A DNA stretch of 64,000 nt from Bradyrhizobium sp. CCGE-LA001 (GCF_000296215.2 NZ_CP013949.1:5015501-5079500), one strand, 5' to 3'. Counted from the stretch's first letter, positions 8,258 to 17,192 are shown. Translations and numbers: made by a program. The notes: generated by a model from the sequence alone, not told the origin.

Positions 8258-9391
8258 ATGAGCTGGCGCATTCTGGGCTGGACCGTACTCGGCGGCGTGG
8301 CACTGCTCGCCGCGATCGGCGGAACATGGCTGCTTCTGCTGCCCGGCGCGCCGGCATCGGGAACCGCGCCTGCGATCTCCAGCGAGGAAGCCGCGGCGAC
8401 GCTGGCCGCGTTGAAACCGCCGAAACGAAAGCGCCCCTTGATCGCCATCGTCGGCATCAACGACATGACCGAGACCACCGACTATCTGATGCCCTACGGC
8501 ATCCTCGCACGCGCCGACATCGCCGACGTCCTCACCTTGGCAACGCAGCAGGGGCCTGTCACGCTTTATCCTGCGCTCAAGGTGCAGCCCCACGCGACAA
8601 TTGCCGACTTCGATGCGGCGCATCCGGACGGCGCCGACTACGTCATCGTGCCCGCGATGAGCCGTGACGACGACGCAACGGTCCTGCAATGGATCAGGAG
8701 CCAGGCTGGCAAGGGCGCGATCGTGATCGGCGTCTGCGTCGGCGCCACCGTCGTTGCCAATACCGGGCTGCTCGACGGCAAGCGGGCCACCACGCATTGG
8801 TATTCCGTGCGCGATCTTCGCAAGCATGCGACGATCCGCTATGCGCCGGACCGCAGACTGGTCGTCGACCAGGGCGTCGCGACGACAACCGGCATCACCG
8901 CATCCATGCCGATGGCCCTCACCTTGATCGAGGCGATCGCCGGCCGGGCCAAGGCCGAGGCGGTCGCCCGCGACATCGGGCTTGCCGCGTGGGATGCGCG
9001 CCACCGCAGCGACGCCTTCAGCTTCACGCGCCCCTTCGCGCTGACCGCAATCGCCAACACGCTCGCGTTCTGGAACCGCGAGCAGCTCGGCATCGCGTTG
9101 ACGCCCGGCATCGACGAGGTCTCGCTCGCGCTGATTGCCGATGCATGGTCGCGAACCTATCGCTCGCGCGCCCTCACCTTCGCCGCAACGGCGCAGGTTC
9201 AGAAGAGCCGCGGCGGTCTCGGCATCCTGCCGGAGCGGATCGCCGCGGACTGGCCGGCACAGCAGACGCTGCCGGATACCGTCATCTCGCCGCCGGCGCA
9301 GGCCTTGGACGACACGCTGCGCGCGATCGAGACGCGCTATGGATCGCGCACGGCCGATTTCGTGGCGATGCAGCTGGAATATCCGAGATAG
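8258..9391 (+). CDS. membrane-anchored DJ-1/PfpI (GATase1-like) protein
   Basis: 377 residues from the ATG at 8258 (an upstream in-frame GTG at 8231 is less likely). A single N-terminal membrane helix (about 5-28) is followed by a DJ-1/PfpI domain from about residue 60. The nucleophile elbow reads VIGVCVGATVVANTGLLDG, with the expected Cys, followed by TTHWYSV. The C-terminal 150 residues are helical, as in AraC-type relatives, but no clear helix-turn-helix was recognised. It is likely a periplasm-facing or membrane-tethered hydrolase or chaperone-like protein. The acetyltransferase at 9414 follows after 22 nt, so they may be co-transcribed. Confidence 0.8.
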   Translation: MSWRILGWTVLGGVALLAAIGGTWLLLLPGAPASGTAPAISSEEAAATLAALKPPKRKRPLIAIVGINDMTETTDYLMPYGILARADIADVLTLATQQGPVTLYPALKVQPHATIADFDAAHPDGADYVIVPAMSRDDDATVLQWIRSQAGKGAIVIGVCVGATVVANTGLLDGKRATTHWYSVRDLRKHATIRYAPDRRLVVDQGVATTTGITASMPMALTLIEAIAGRAKAEAVARDIGLAAWDARHRSDAFSFTRPFALTAIANTLAFWNREQLGIALTPGIDEVSLALIADAWSRTYRSRALTFAATAQVQKSRGGLGILPERIAADWPAQQTLPDTVISPPAQALDDTLRAIETRYGSRTADFVAMQLEYPR

Positions 9392-9413
9392 CGGCAGTAA
9401 AGATCTATTCGAC

Positions 9414-9920
9414 ATGAGCAAGCCGCACTGGCGTCCCGCGCGCGCATCCGACATTGCTGCGATCGACGCCATCGCGGCGCGAATCCATCCTGGTCTGTTC
9501 GAACGCCCTGACGTGCTCGCAGAGAAGATACGGCTTTGTCCCGATGGCTGCCACGTGCTCGCTGCGGAGGAAGCGATCGTCGGCTACGGGCTCGCCCATC
9601 CCTGGAGGCAATATCAAATTCCGCCGCTCGACGGATTCCTCATTAGGCTGCCTGACGATGCGGACTGCCTCTACGTGCACGACGTCGCCGTGCTCCCCGG
9701 CGCCCGCGGCGGTGTCGCACGCGCCTACATCGCGACGATCGAACAGCTCGCGCGCGCATCCGGCATCGCGGCGCTCGCGCTGGTCTCGGTCTATGCCACA
9801 CAGCCGCTATGGGAGCGCCTCGGCTTTCGGGCCGTGACGGCGGATGCGGAATTGCGCGTCAAGCTCGCATCCTACGGTGATGGCGCGACGTACATGCTGC
9901 GCGATCTCGCTGCGACGTGA
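9414..9920 (+). CDS. GNAT-family N-acetyltransferase
   Basis: 168 residues from the ATG at 9414. The GNAT fold is shown by the start WRPARASDIAAIDAIAARIHP, the strand DCLYVHDVAVLPGARGGVA (motif A, with GARGG in place of the usual R/Q-x-x-G-x-G/A) and the C-terminal ATQPLWERLGFRAV (motif B). Such enzymes transfer an acetyl group from acetyl-CoA to an amine; the substrate is unknown. The gene directly follows the PfpI-like gene. Confidence 0.88.
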   Translation: MSKPHWRPARASDIAAIDAIAARIHPGLFERPDVLAEKIRLCPDGCHVLAAEEAIVGYGLAHPWRQYQIPPLDGFLIRLPDDADCLYVHDVAVLPGARGGVARAYIATIEQLARASGIAALALVSVYATQPLWERLGFRAVTADAELRVKLASYGDGATYMLRDLAAT

Positions 9921-10043
9921 CGCCCTCCCCGGTCGCGGCTCACGCGGGCGTGAAGCCGCACGCTCGAACCGGCTTCGGCCGGCCTCCGTCGAAGAAACGT
10001 GCGGACCGTTCCGGTCTCGCCGAACCGAGACTGGAGAACGTCC

Positions 10044-10334
10044 ATGAAGCTCACATTGTCGAAAGCTGCTTTGATTGCATTCACTGCGACGGCCGCGTTC
10101 AGCGCGACCAGTGCCAACGCCACGCAGTACCGGGCCTACGGCTGCGAGTTCGCCTTCTTCGAGGGCTGTGCCGGTCTGGTCGAGGTGCCGAACCAGGGCG
10201 GACGGCGCGCTCGTACCGCTCCCGATATCTCGCCCGTCTACATGAAGCAGACCGACCCGCGCTACAATTCGGTGCTGCATGACGCCGGTGGTGGCGGAGG
10301 TGGCGGTGGTGGTGGTGGTGGCGGCGGCCGCTGA
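10044..10334 (+). CDS. small secreted protein with polyglycine tail
   Basis: 96 residues. A clear signal peptide (about 1-26, cleavage after SANA) precedes a short Cys-containing domain (YGCEFAFFEGCAGLVEVP) and a C-terminus of 14 Gly followed by a final Arg. The Gly codons are mostly GGT and GGC in a near-repeat that could slip. The gene is monocistronic and convergent with the helicase gene; a hairpin without a T-run at about 10355-10388 separates them. No function is known. Confidence 0.7.
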   Translation: MKLTLSKAALIAFTATAAFSATSANATQYRAYGCEFAFFEGCAGLVEVPNQGGRRARTAPDISPVYMKQTDPRYNSVLHDAGGGGGGGGGGGGGGR

Positions 10335-10354
10335 ACTCACTGCCGGAATTCTGG

Positions 10355-10388
10355 GATGATGTCGCCGGTGCGACCCGGCGGCATCATT
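10355..10388. terminator. possible bidirectional hairpin between convergent genes
   Basis: The arms ATGATGTCGCCGG and CCGGCGGCATCAT pair with one T-G wobble around a 5-6-nt loop. No T-run follows on either strand, so this is only a possible terminator. Confidence 0.4.
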
Positions 10389-10412
10389 GCCGTCCGGGCT
10401 GGATCGCAAGGC

Positions 10413-12416
10413 TCACCCGCGCCGCTTCTTCTTCGCCTTCTTGCCTCCCGCACCCTTGATGGGCCATGGCGTGACTGAAGGCTCCGCGTGGCCCTGCTTG
10501 TTTCGCTGCTTGTTCTTCCTTCCGAAGGAAGCAGCCTCGTCGAGGCTCGGACCGCGCTCGCCGTGGGCCTTGTCGCGCGGCTTGGATGCTTTTGTATCGC
10601 GTGCGCGATCTTCGCGACGCGGGCGGCGATCGGCATCAGCGCTCTCGCGCCGGGGCGTATATGACCTCTCCTCCGACGGCGCCTGCCGCTGCGGCGCCTC
10701 CGCCATCGGCTCGATGCGGATGCTGTCCTCCTTGTCCGGACGCTTGATCTTGGCGGCGAAGGACTCCGCGACGCGCTCGGAAATCTCGAACTCGGTGGTG
10801 GTGTCCATGATCTTGATGGCGCCGATGTCGCGCTTGTCGATGCCGCCGCGGCGGCAGATCATCGGCAGCAGCCAGCGCGCTTCCGCATTCTTGCGCCGTC
10901 CGATCGCTGCGCGGAACCAGACGCTGCCCTCTGCCATATTGTGCTTCGACGATGCCTTGCCGGACTTCGATCGCGACTTGCCAGGACGATCCTCGTCTTC
11001 CGCACCTCGAAATTTGTCGCGACCGCGATCCTCGCGCGGCTTGCCGCTGCGTTCGCCGGGATCGATGATGTCTTCGGGCGATGGCAGCCGTGCCCGATAG
11101 AGCCGCGCCAGCGCAGCGGCGATGTCCTCCGGCGACCGCTCGGCCAACAGCGCCTGCGCCAGCACCAGATCGTCCGGCGTCGTCTCCTCCGTGAACAACA
11201 CGTCCTTCATGCGGGCGTGGTCGAGCTTGCGGATCTCCTCGGCTTGCGGCGCGGTGTCCCAGGCGGCTTCGACGCCAGCGAGATCGAGGAGCAGCTCGGC
11301 GCGCCGCCGCCGTGCCGGCGGCACGAGAAGAACGCTGGTGCCCTTGCGGCCCGCGCGTCCCGTGCGGCCGGAGCGGTGCTGCATCACCTCGGCGTCATTG
11401 GGCAGATCGGCATGGATGACGAGGTCGAGGCTCGGCAGGTCGATGCCGCGGGCGGCCACGTCGGTCGCGACGCAGACGCGGGAACGTCCGTCCCGCAGCG
11501 ACTGCAGCGCCATGGTGCGTTCGTTCTGCGTCAGTTCGCCCGACAGCGCGACCACGGAAAAGCCGCGCTCGAGCAGCGCCGCCTGCAAATGCCTGACGGC
11601 ATCGCGCGTGCTGCAGAACACCAGCGCACTCGGCGCCTCGTAGAAGCGCAGCACGTTGACGACGGCATGCTCGACATCGCCGGGCGCGATGCGGATCGCG
11701 CGGTACTCGATGTCGGCGTGGCCGCCCTCGTCGCCGGCAACCTCGATGCGGAATGCGTCGCGCTGATATTGCCTGGCCAGCGCGACGATGCCGCGCGGGA
11801 ACGTCGCCGAGAACAGCAGGGTGCGGCGCGTCTCCGGCGTGGTCTCGAGGATGAACTCCATGTCCTCGCGGAAACCGAGATTGAGCATCTCGTCGGCCTC
11901 GTCGAGAACGACTGCCTTCAGCTCCGAGATGTCGAGCCGGCCGCGGCGCAAATGATCGCAGAGCCGGCCCGGCGTGCCGACGACGATGTGCGCACCGGCC
12001 GCAAGCTCGCGCTGCTCGCGGCGCGGATCCATGCCGCCGACGCAGGAGACGACGCGGCCGCCCGCATGCCCATAGAGCCAGGCAAGCTCGCGCTGCACCT
12101 GAAGCGCGAGCTCGCGGGTCGGCGCCACGATCAGGGCAAGCGGCGCGGCTGCCTGCTCGAAGCGCTCGGCGTCATCGAGCAAATTCCTGGCGATCGCCAG
12201 CCCATAGGCGACGGTCTTGCCGGAGCCGGTCTGCGCCGAGACCAGGAGGTCGCGGCTGGTGGCTTCGTGGGCGAGCACCGCGAGCTGGACGGGCGTCAGT
12301 GAGTCATAGTTCCGCTCGGCCAAAGCGCGGGCGAGCGGCGGGGTCAGGGCCGGAAGAGACACGAGATGGGAAACCCTGGTTAATTCAGGCGCGGCACAGC
12401 GAGCCGAGGCGCCCAA
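10413..12416 (-). CDS. DEAD-box RNA helicase with DbpA-type RNA-binding domain
   Basis: 667 residues. All helicase motifs are visible: AQTGSGKT (I), PTREL (Ia), DEAD in VLDEADEML (II), FSATFP (III), ATDVAARGID (V) and HRSGRTGRAG (VI). After the helicase core, about residues 470-550 (WFRAAIGRRKNAEARWLLPM to the IKIMDTTTEFEIS segment) match the DbpA RNA-binding domain, which in E. coli DbpA recognises 23S rRNA hairpin 92. A Lys/Arg-rich tail of about 110 residues follows. It probably acts in ribosome assembly or RNA remodelling. The start may instead be the GTG at 12362, 18 codons downstream, where homology to helicases begins. Confidence 0.93.
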   Translation of the reverse strand: MGASARCAAPELTRVSHLVSLPALTPPLARALAERNYDSLTPVQLAVLAHEATSRDLLVSAQTGSGKTVAYGLAIARNLLDDAERFEQAAAPLALIVAPTRELALQVQRELAWLYGHAGGRVVSCVGGMDPRREQRELAAGAHIVVGTPGRLCDHLRRGRLDISELKAVVLDEADEMLNLGFREDMEFILETTPETRRTLLFSATFPRGIVALARQYQRDAFRIEVAGDEGGHADIEYRAIRIAPGDVEHAVVNVLRFYEAPSALVFCSTRDAVRHLQAALLERGFSVVALSGELTQNERTMALQSLRDGRSRVCVATDVAARGIDLPSLDLVIHADLPNDAEVMQHRSGRTGRAGRKGTSVLLVPPARRRRAELLLDLAGVEAAWDTAPQAEEIRKLDHARMKDVLFTEETTPDDLVLAQALLAERSPEDIAAALARLYRARLPSPEDIIDPGERSGKPREDRGRDKFRGAEDEDRPGKSRSKSGKASSKHNMAEGSVWFRAAIGRRKNAEARWLLPMICRRGGIDKRDIGAIKIMDTTTEFEISERVAESFAAKIKRPDKEDSIRIEPMAEAPQRQAPSEERSYTPRRESADADRRPRREDRARDTKASKPRDKAHGERGPSLDEAASFGRKNKQRNKQGHAEPSVTPWPIKGAGGKKAKKKRRG

Positions 12417-12636
12417 AGCTGCGTGCGCGGCAACGGCCCGGCCGCACGCTGGATTTGATCTGGCCGCTCTTTACGCCAAGCGCCCGGAAATCGCCAGTGC
12501 CGTGATGCATGGCTTGGTGGAGAGTGCCGCGCCAAGGTTGCAGCGGATTTTTGCAGTCACCTCGATTAACCTCGGTGCGGCTGGGTCGGCCGGCCGCCGA
12601 GCCACGTCAGGCCTGGGTACATAGGAAAGCGCAACG

Positions 12637-13377
12637 ATGAGACTGGCAGTTATTTCCGATATCCACGGCAATCTCGCCGCGTTGGAGGCCGTGCTGGCCG
12701 ATATCAAGACGCGCACCGTCGATCGTACGGTCAACCTCGGCGATTGCGTCACCAGCCCGTTGTGGCCAAAGGAAACCTTCGAAGCCCTCCAGTCGCTGTC
12801 GTTGCCGACCGTGCGCGGAAACCATGATCGCTGGATCGAGGAGTTTACCGACGACAAGCTCTCGCCGGCAGGACTGTTCGCGCGCAACGCGTTGACGGCA
12901 GAGCAGCGCCGCGCGCTCCACAGCCTGCCTTCCCAACTACGGCTGGACGATGGGGTCGTGGCCTGCCATGGCACGCCCGACGACGATACGACGTGTTTGC
13001 TGGAGGAAATACTGGACGACGGCCGCTATGTCCCGGCACACCGCGACGTGCTGGCCGCGCGTCTCGCAAGCGCGCCGGCGGCCCGCGTGGTGCTGTGTGG
13101 TCATAGCCACCGCCAGGCGGTCGTTCATGGCCCCGGCGACTGCCTGGTTCTCAATCCGGGGAGCGTCGGCTGCCCGGTATTCGCCGACATTCCCGTCGCG
13201 GCCAAGCTTGAATATCGCTCGCCTCACGCCCGCTACGCGATCATCACGAAGGGAAGAAGGGGCTGGCAAGTCGAACTACTCGCCCTCGAATACGATTGGG
13301 AGGCCGCGTCGGCACGTGCGCTCGCCAACGACCACCCGAGATGGGCGCAGGCCATGTTGTCCGGATACGTGACGTAG
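12637..13377 (+). CDS. calcineurin-like metallophosphoesterase
   Basis: 246 residues. Metal-binding motifs appear in family order: SDIHGN (residues about 6-11), NLGDCVTSP, GNHDRW near 55 and GHSHRQ near 155, followed by NPGSVGCP, which is typical of the MJ0936/YfcE-like phosphodiesterase branch. It has no signal peptide, so it is cytosolic. It ends 6 nt before the convergent VOC gene. Confidence 0.92.
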   Translation: MRLAVISDIHGNLAALEAVLADIKTRTVDRTVNLGDCVTSPLWPKETFEALQSLSLPTVRGNHDRWIEEFTDDKLSPAGLFARNALTAEQRRALHSLPSQLRLDDGVVACHGTPDDDTTCLLEEILDDGRYVPAHRDVLAARLASAPAARVVLCGHSHRQAVVHGPGDCLVLNPGSVGCPVFADIPVAAKLEYRSPHARYAIITKGRRGWQVELLALEYDWEAASARALANDHPRWAQAMLSGYVT

Positions 13378-13383
13378 CGTCCT

Positions 13384-13800
13384 TCAGATCTCCGCGTAGA
13401 TCTCCAGCAGATTGCCGTCGGGATCGCGGAAGAACAGCGTCCGATGACCAAAGGGCTGGTCCGTCGGCGGCGACAGCAGCACCACGCCCTGGCGCAGGAG
13501 CTCGTCGGCGCAGGCATCGACTTCGGACGCAGACACCCTGAAGGCCAGTTGCAGCGAGGCGCTGCCTTCAGGCGTCGGGGCATCGGCCGCAGTCCGGCCC
13601 GGCTTCGCCAGCGCCAGCGTGTTGGGGCCGAGGCCGTATTCGATCCAGTTCGGCGACAGCTCGCGCTGCAGCGACAAGGCAAGCACGTTCTCGTAGAAGC
13701 GCCGCATCGCCGCCATGTCGCGCACGAAGATGACCGTGTAGTCGATCGCGCGGATGGCTCGGAAGGGAGAGCAAGCGCGCGCGTCCGGTTCATCTTTCAT
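13384..13800 (-). CDS. VOC (glyoxalase/dioxygenase superfamily) protein
   Basis: 138 residues from the ATG at 13800, which has GAGGG upstream; longer in-frame starts would lie in a palindromic repeat and are rejected. It is a typical single-unit VOC protein: the first module has DYTVIFVRDMAAMRRFYENVL, and the second ends GHRTLFFRDPDGNLLEIYAE, where the Glu is a usual metal ligand. The reaction cannot be told. Confidence 0.9.
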   Translation of the reverse strand: MKDEPDARACSPFRAIRAIDYTVIFVRDMAAMRRFYENVLALSLQRELSPNWIEYGLGPNTLALAKPGRTAADAPTPEGSASLQLAFRVSASEVDACADELLRQGVVLLSPPTDQPFGHRTLFFRDPDGNLLEIYAEI

Positions 13801-13830
13801 GGTGGCCCTCGTTGCAAATGCCTGCACGAA

Positions 13831-13907
13831 GCCGCATGAGCGCAGCGACATGCGGGACAACCTCATCCGACGCACCCCCGGATATCGCTTCGCTCATCCG
13901 GGCTACG
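13831..13907. repeat. palindromic CCCGGAT...CGCTTCGCTCATCCGGG repeat
   Basis: The left part GCATGAGCGCAGCGACATGCGGG and the right part CCCGGATATCGCTTCGCTCATCC are imperfect complements, and GGCTACG ends the element. It is the same family as 2611-2721 and lies between the VOC start and the alcohol dehydrogenase stop. Confidence 0.65.
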
Positions 13908-13925
13908 ATCAACCGCGACAGGCCA

Positions 13926-15077
13926 TCATTCCACCAGCTCCGGCCAGGGCACGATGGTCGACTTCACCGTCTTCATCGCCATCGCGTCCTTGACCGCCTG
14001 CGCGACACCGTCCTCCGTGAAGGGGTAGATCGTCTGCATCTTCAGCCAGGGATATTTGCCGGCCGTGCGGTAGAGCATGTCGACGCCGAGCGGAAGATCA
14101 TTGCCGGTGAAGCCCCAGGATCCCAGCACGTTGAGGTCCTTGGTGCAGATGCGGTGCCATGACGTGTCGATCGAGCCGGCGTCGGTGAACTGGCCCATCT
14201 CGACATAGGTGCCGCCGTCGCGCAGCATCTCGATGCCTTCGGGTCCGGCGGTCGGATGGCCCGAGCAGTCCATCACCAGATCGGCGCCGAAGCCGCCAAC
14301 GATCCCGCGGACGCGCGCGATACGCTCTTGCGGCGAGGTCAGGTCTTCGATGTTCACGGTCGCCTCCGCGCCGAACTCGCGGGCGAGCTTGAGCCGCGGC
14401 TCCTCCGGGGCGCCGACGCAGATGACACGCCCTGCTCCCATCTCCCTGGCGGCGGCGACGGCGAGAATGCCGATCGGGCCCGAGCCCTGGATCACTACCG
14501 TATCGCCCCAGGTGAAACCGCCGGCGCGGCTAGCGCGGTTGAAGGCGCGGATGCAGGAGGTCAGCGGCTCCGACAGTGCGCCAAGCCGCAGCGACATGTC
14601 GTCGGGAAGCTTGTAGATTTTCGTGCCCGGCAGCATGTCGAGATCGACATAGACATATTCGGCCCAGCCGCCCCACATGTGCGGCGCCTTCTCGAAGCCG
14701 AGATAGCGGCCGTAATAGACCGGCGTCAGGCATTTGTTCGCGGTTTGCGGATAATGGATGCAGTAATAGCAATGGCCGCAGGGCATCAGCGGCGGGATCA
14801 TCACCTTAGAGCCGACCTGCAGCGGCTTGCTCATGAAATCCTCGGTGAACTCCTCGCCGCATTCGACGATAACGCCGCCAATCTCGTGGCCGAGCGTGAA
14901 CGGCCAGGGCAGCGGCTTCGGCCAATGTCCCTTGAGGATATGCAGGTCGGTGCCGCACACCCCGCAGGCGCCGACCTTGATCAGCGCGGCCTTCTTGCCG
15001 ACCTTCGGCCACGGCACGGTGCGGATGACGGGCTCTGAGCCGGGACCGGCGTGGGTGCAGACGCGAATGACTTCCAT
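13926..15077 (-). CDS. zinc-dependent MDR alcohol dehydrogenase
   Basis: 383 residues. The catalytic zinc Cys lies in GACGVCGTDLHILKGH and the GHE motif in FTLGHEIGG. The structural zinc lobe has PCGHCYYC with a fourth Cys in NKC. The Rossmann fold begins VVIQGSGPIGILAVAAA. This is the medium-chain dehydrogenase family; it oxidises an alcohol or polyol with NAD(P). The segment EFTEDFMSKPLQVGSKV and the long lobe resemble uncharacterised MDR enzymes, so no substrate is proposed. It is divergent from the desaturase gene. Confidence 0.92.
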   Translation of the reverse strand: MEVIRVCTHAGPGSEPVIRTVPWPKVGKKAALIKVGACGVCGTDLHILKGHWPKPLPWPFTLGHEIGGVIVECGEEFTEDFMSKPLQVGSKVMIPPLMPCGHCYYCIHYPQTANKCLTPVYYGRYLGFEKAPHMWGGWAEYVYVDLDMLPGTKIYKLPDDMSLRLGALSEPLTSCIRAFNRASRAGGFTWGDTVVIQGSGPIGILAVAAAREMGAGRVICVGAPEEPRLKLAREFGAEATVNIEDLTSPQERIARVRGIVGGFGADLVMDCSGHPTAGPEGIEMLRDGGTYVEMGQFTDAGSIDTSWHRICTKDLNVLGSWGFTGNDLPLGVDMLYRTAGKYPWLKMQTIYPFTEDGVAQAVKDAMAMKTVKSTIVPWPELVE

Positions 15078-15246
15078 GGATGTGTCCTCAGTGCCCGCTT
15101 GTTGTGATTTGTGGCACGGGCCTGCGATCAGCCTATGTCAGCCGAGCGGCATTGCAAATACCGAGGGAGTTGACACGCCGCGGTTGTATCCGCAGGCTGC
15201 GCGTGCGCCAGCTATCTCTGCTTCGGAACTCTGCCAGGATCACACC

Positions 15247-16251
15247 ATGGATTTGCGACCGGGCTCGGAACGAATTGTCGTCGCGCCCGACACCGATCCG
15301 CTGCAGGGCGCCGTGCAATGGGCGCCGGCGAAATCGCTCTGGCTGGCCGGCATGACCGCCGTCGCCATCGCACTCGGCCCCGTCACATTCTCCTGGCCGG
15401 CGTTCGCGCTCTTCATCGCGACCAGCGCTATCACACTGTGCTCCGGACATTGCGTCGGCATGCATCGCAAGCTGATCCATGCGAGCTTCGACTGCCCGCT
15501 CTGGCTCGAACGTCTCCTGGTCTATCTCGGCACGCTCGTCGGCATGGCCGGCCCCTATGGGATGATCCGCCTGCATGACTTCCGTGATTGGGCGCAGCGC
15601 CAGCCCGCATGCCACGACTATTCCTGCCATCGCGCCGGCTTCTGGCGCGATGCGTGGTGGCAATTGCACTGCCGGCTGGTGCTGCGCCATCCTCCGGACT
15701 TCAGGCTCGAGCCGCGGCTCGTCAATGACCGGTTCTACGCCTTGGTCGAGCGCACATGGATGCTGCAGCAATTGCCCTGGGCGGCGCTCTTCTTCGCGAT
15801 CGGCGGAGCGGACTGGCTGGTCTGGGGCATCTCTGTGCGCGTCAGCGTCTGCGTGACCGGGCACTGGCTCGTTGGCCACTTCTCGCACACCAGAGGCGAT
15901 CAGGTCTGGATCATCGATGGCGTCGCCGCGCAGGGTTACAACGTCCGTCTCGCGGCGCTGATCAGCATGGGCGAGAACTGGCACAACAATCATCACGCTT
16001 ATCCGAGCTCGGCGAAGATGGGATTGATGCCCGGACAGCTCGATCCGGGCTGGTGGCTGATCAGGTCGCTTGAGGCTCTCGGGCTGGTCTGGAATGTCAG
16101 AACTCCCGACAATCTGCCGGAGCGGCCTGGCCTGCGACGACTGGATGAGTTCGCAGCCCGCATGGAGCGGCGCGGAATACGGGATCAGTGGTCCCGGATT
16201 TCCATGCGCTCCTTCCGGGCAACGCCCGGAGGCAGCGCCGATGCTGCGTGA
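15247..16251 (+). CDS. acyl-lipid/acyl-CoA desaturase-like membrane protein
   Basis: 334 residues from the ATG at 15247. The membrane topology and two histidine boxes fit the fatty-acid desaturase superfamily: box 1 HRKLIH near 80 and box 3 WHNNHHAYP near 245. The second box, usually HxxHH, is replaced here by HDFRDWAQRQPACH, a variant I recall from a subgroup in Bradyrhizobium. If the di-iron site is complete it would introduce a double bond into a fatty acyl chain; the altered box makes this uncertain. The last residues overlap the start of the acetyltransferase gene at 16241, so the two are likely co-transcribed. Confidence 0.82.
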   Translation: MDLRPGSERIVVAPDTDPLQGAVQWAPAKSLWLAGMTAVAIALGPVTFSWPAFALFIATSAITLCSGHCVGMHRKLIHASFDCPLWLERLLVYLGTLVGMAGPYGMIRLHDFRDWAQRQPACHDYSCHRAGFWRDAWWQLHCRLVLRHPPDFRLEPRLVNDRFYALVERTWMLQQLPWAALFFAIGGADWLVWGISVRVSVCVTGHWLVGHFSHTRGDQVWIIDGVAAQGYNVRLAALISMGENWHNNHHAYPSSAKMGLMPGQLDPGWWLIRSLEALGLVWNVRTPDNLPERPGLRRLDEFAARMERRGIRDQWSRISMRSFRATPGGSADAA

Positions 16252-16864
16252 TTGTCGCGACGACGATGCCGAGGCGATTGTCCGCATCGCGCTGGCCGCG
16301 TTCGCGGAGTTCGAGCAGCATTATTCCGACTGGCCGCTGTTCACCGCCAACGCCGCGAAGATGCCGCAGCTTGCCAAGACCGGCGAGATCGTCATCGCCG
16401 AAGATGGCGGCCAGATCATCGGCGCCGTGGCCTATATGGGTCCGCAAGCGCCGAAGCCGGCCTTCTTCGATCCGTCATGGCCGGTCATCCGCATGCTGGT
16501 GGTCGATCCAGCCGCGCGCGGCAAGGGCATCGGCAGACAACTGACGGAAGAATGCGTTCGCCGCGCCGAGCGCGACCAGTCGCCGGTGATTGCGCTGCAT
16601 ACGACGACGATCATGACGGTCGCGCTGCCGATGTATCTGCGTATGGGATTCGTGAGGGTGCGGGATGCGCCCGATATTCTGGGGGTGCCGTACGCTCGTC
16701 TATGCCAAGTCGCTCGCCTAAAGACCGCAGAGATCGAGGACGCGGTTGCCGCCTTCGCGCGCGATCTCGACATAAAAGCGTTCGAGGATTGCATCTCGCG
16801 GGGCCATCAAGTCATAGAGATCCGGGCGCTCGTAGAGGCTGCTCTGTTCCATAGGGCATCGTAG
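16241..16864 (+). CDS. GNAT acetyltransferase, probably frameshifted at its C-terminus
   Basis: 207 residues as read. Residues 1-152 are a normal GNAT domain: MLRDCRDDDAEAIVRI, then WPVIRMLVVDPAARGKGIGRQL (motif A), then LPMYLRMGFVRVRDAPDI. Family members usually end in a phrase like GVPYxVYxKxL. Here a +1 shift near 16690-16697 turns this into GVPYARLCQVA, while the other frame reads LVYAKSLA and stops with TAA at 16719-16721. The 48 or so residues beyond that point are antisense to a methyltransferase remnant and are not GNAT-like. The gene overlaps the desaturase end by 11 nt. Confidence 0.75.
   Translation: MLRDCRDDDAEAIVRIALAAFAEFEQHYSDWPLFTANAAKMPQLAKTGEIVIAEDGGQIIGAVAYMGPQAPKPAFFDPSWPVIRMLVVDPAARGKGIGRQLTEECVRRAERDQSPVIALHTTTIMTVALPMYLRMGFVRVRDAPDILGVPYARLCQVARLKTAEIEDAVAAFARDLDIKAFEDCISRGHQVIEIRALVEAALFHRAS
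16718..16852 (-). pseudogene. remnant of a class I SAM methyltransferase (N-terminus only)
   Basis: From the ATG at 16852 the frame reads MEQSSLYERPDLYDLM, then RDAILERFYVEIAREGGNRVLDL, which matches the N-terminal lead-in to motif I (VLDLACGTG) of small-molecule methyltransferases. It breaks off immediately at this point with CGL and a stop. The whole catalytic domain is absent, so this is a truncated fragment. It ends exactly at the natural end of the neighbouring acetyltransferase gene, which suggests a deletion junction. Confidence 0.65.
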
Positions 16865-17192
16865 TGGATAATCTTGTGACCTGCACGAGAGCTTGTCGCC
16901 GTCCAACTAGCGGAGGCGGAGACGAAAAGCGGAACGGTGGTCCCGGATACGCTGGCTCCAGCTGAACTACGGCGCGCCACAACCACCACCGTCATCCTGA
17001 GGTGCGAGCCTTGCGATGCATCGGCATCGCGAGGGGAGCCTCGAAAGGATGGACCAAGGGGATTGTAGCCCATCCTTCGAGGCTCGCTTCGCTCGCACCT
17101 CAGGATGACGTGGAGTGTGTAGGGAAGTGCATGGCAGATAACCCCATCCATCCAATTGTCTTGAGCGCTCATCAACGAGCGTGTATGGCCGG
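16865..17192. other. gap holding a palindromic repeat
   Basis: Apart from the methyltransferase fragment's upstream part and the repeat at 16991-17110, no gene or terminator was recognised here. Confidence 0.5.
16991..17110. repeat. long palindromic GTCATCCTGAGGTGCGAGC repeat
   Basis: The ends GTCATCCTGAGGTGCGAGC and GCTCGCACCTCAGGATGAC are exact complements, and inner GAGCCTCGAAAGGATGG pairs with CCATCCTTCGAGGCTC. The roughly 120-bp element is a long interrupted hairpin, a repeat style common between genes in Bradyrhizobium. Confidence 0.85.

Noticed and set aside
8123..9472. 449-codon minus-strand frame
   Set aside because: It is the antisense of the PfpI-like gene, whose motifs are clear.
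10941..12302. 453-codon plus-strand frame
   Set aside because: It is the antisense of the DEAD-box helicase gene, which has all motifs.
15108..15122. TGGCACGGGCCTGCG as a sigma-54 promoter of the desaturase gene
   Set aside because: The spacing is GG-N9-GC instead of the required N10 and the TTGC part is lost.
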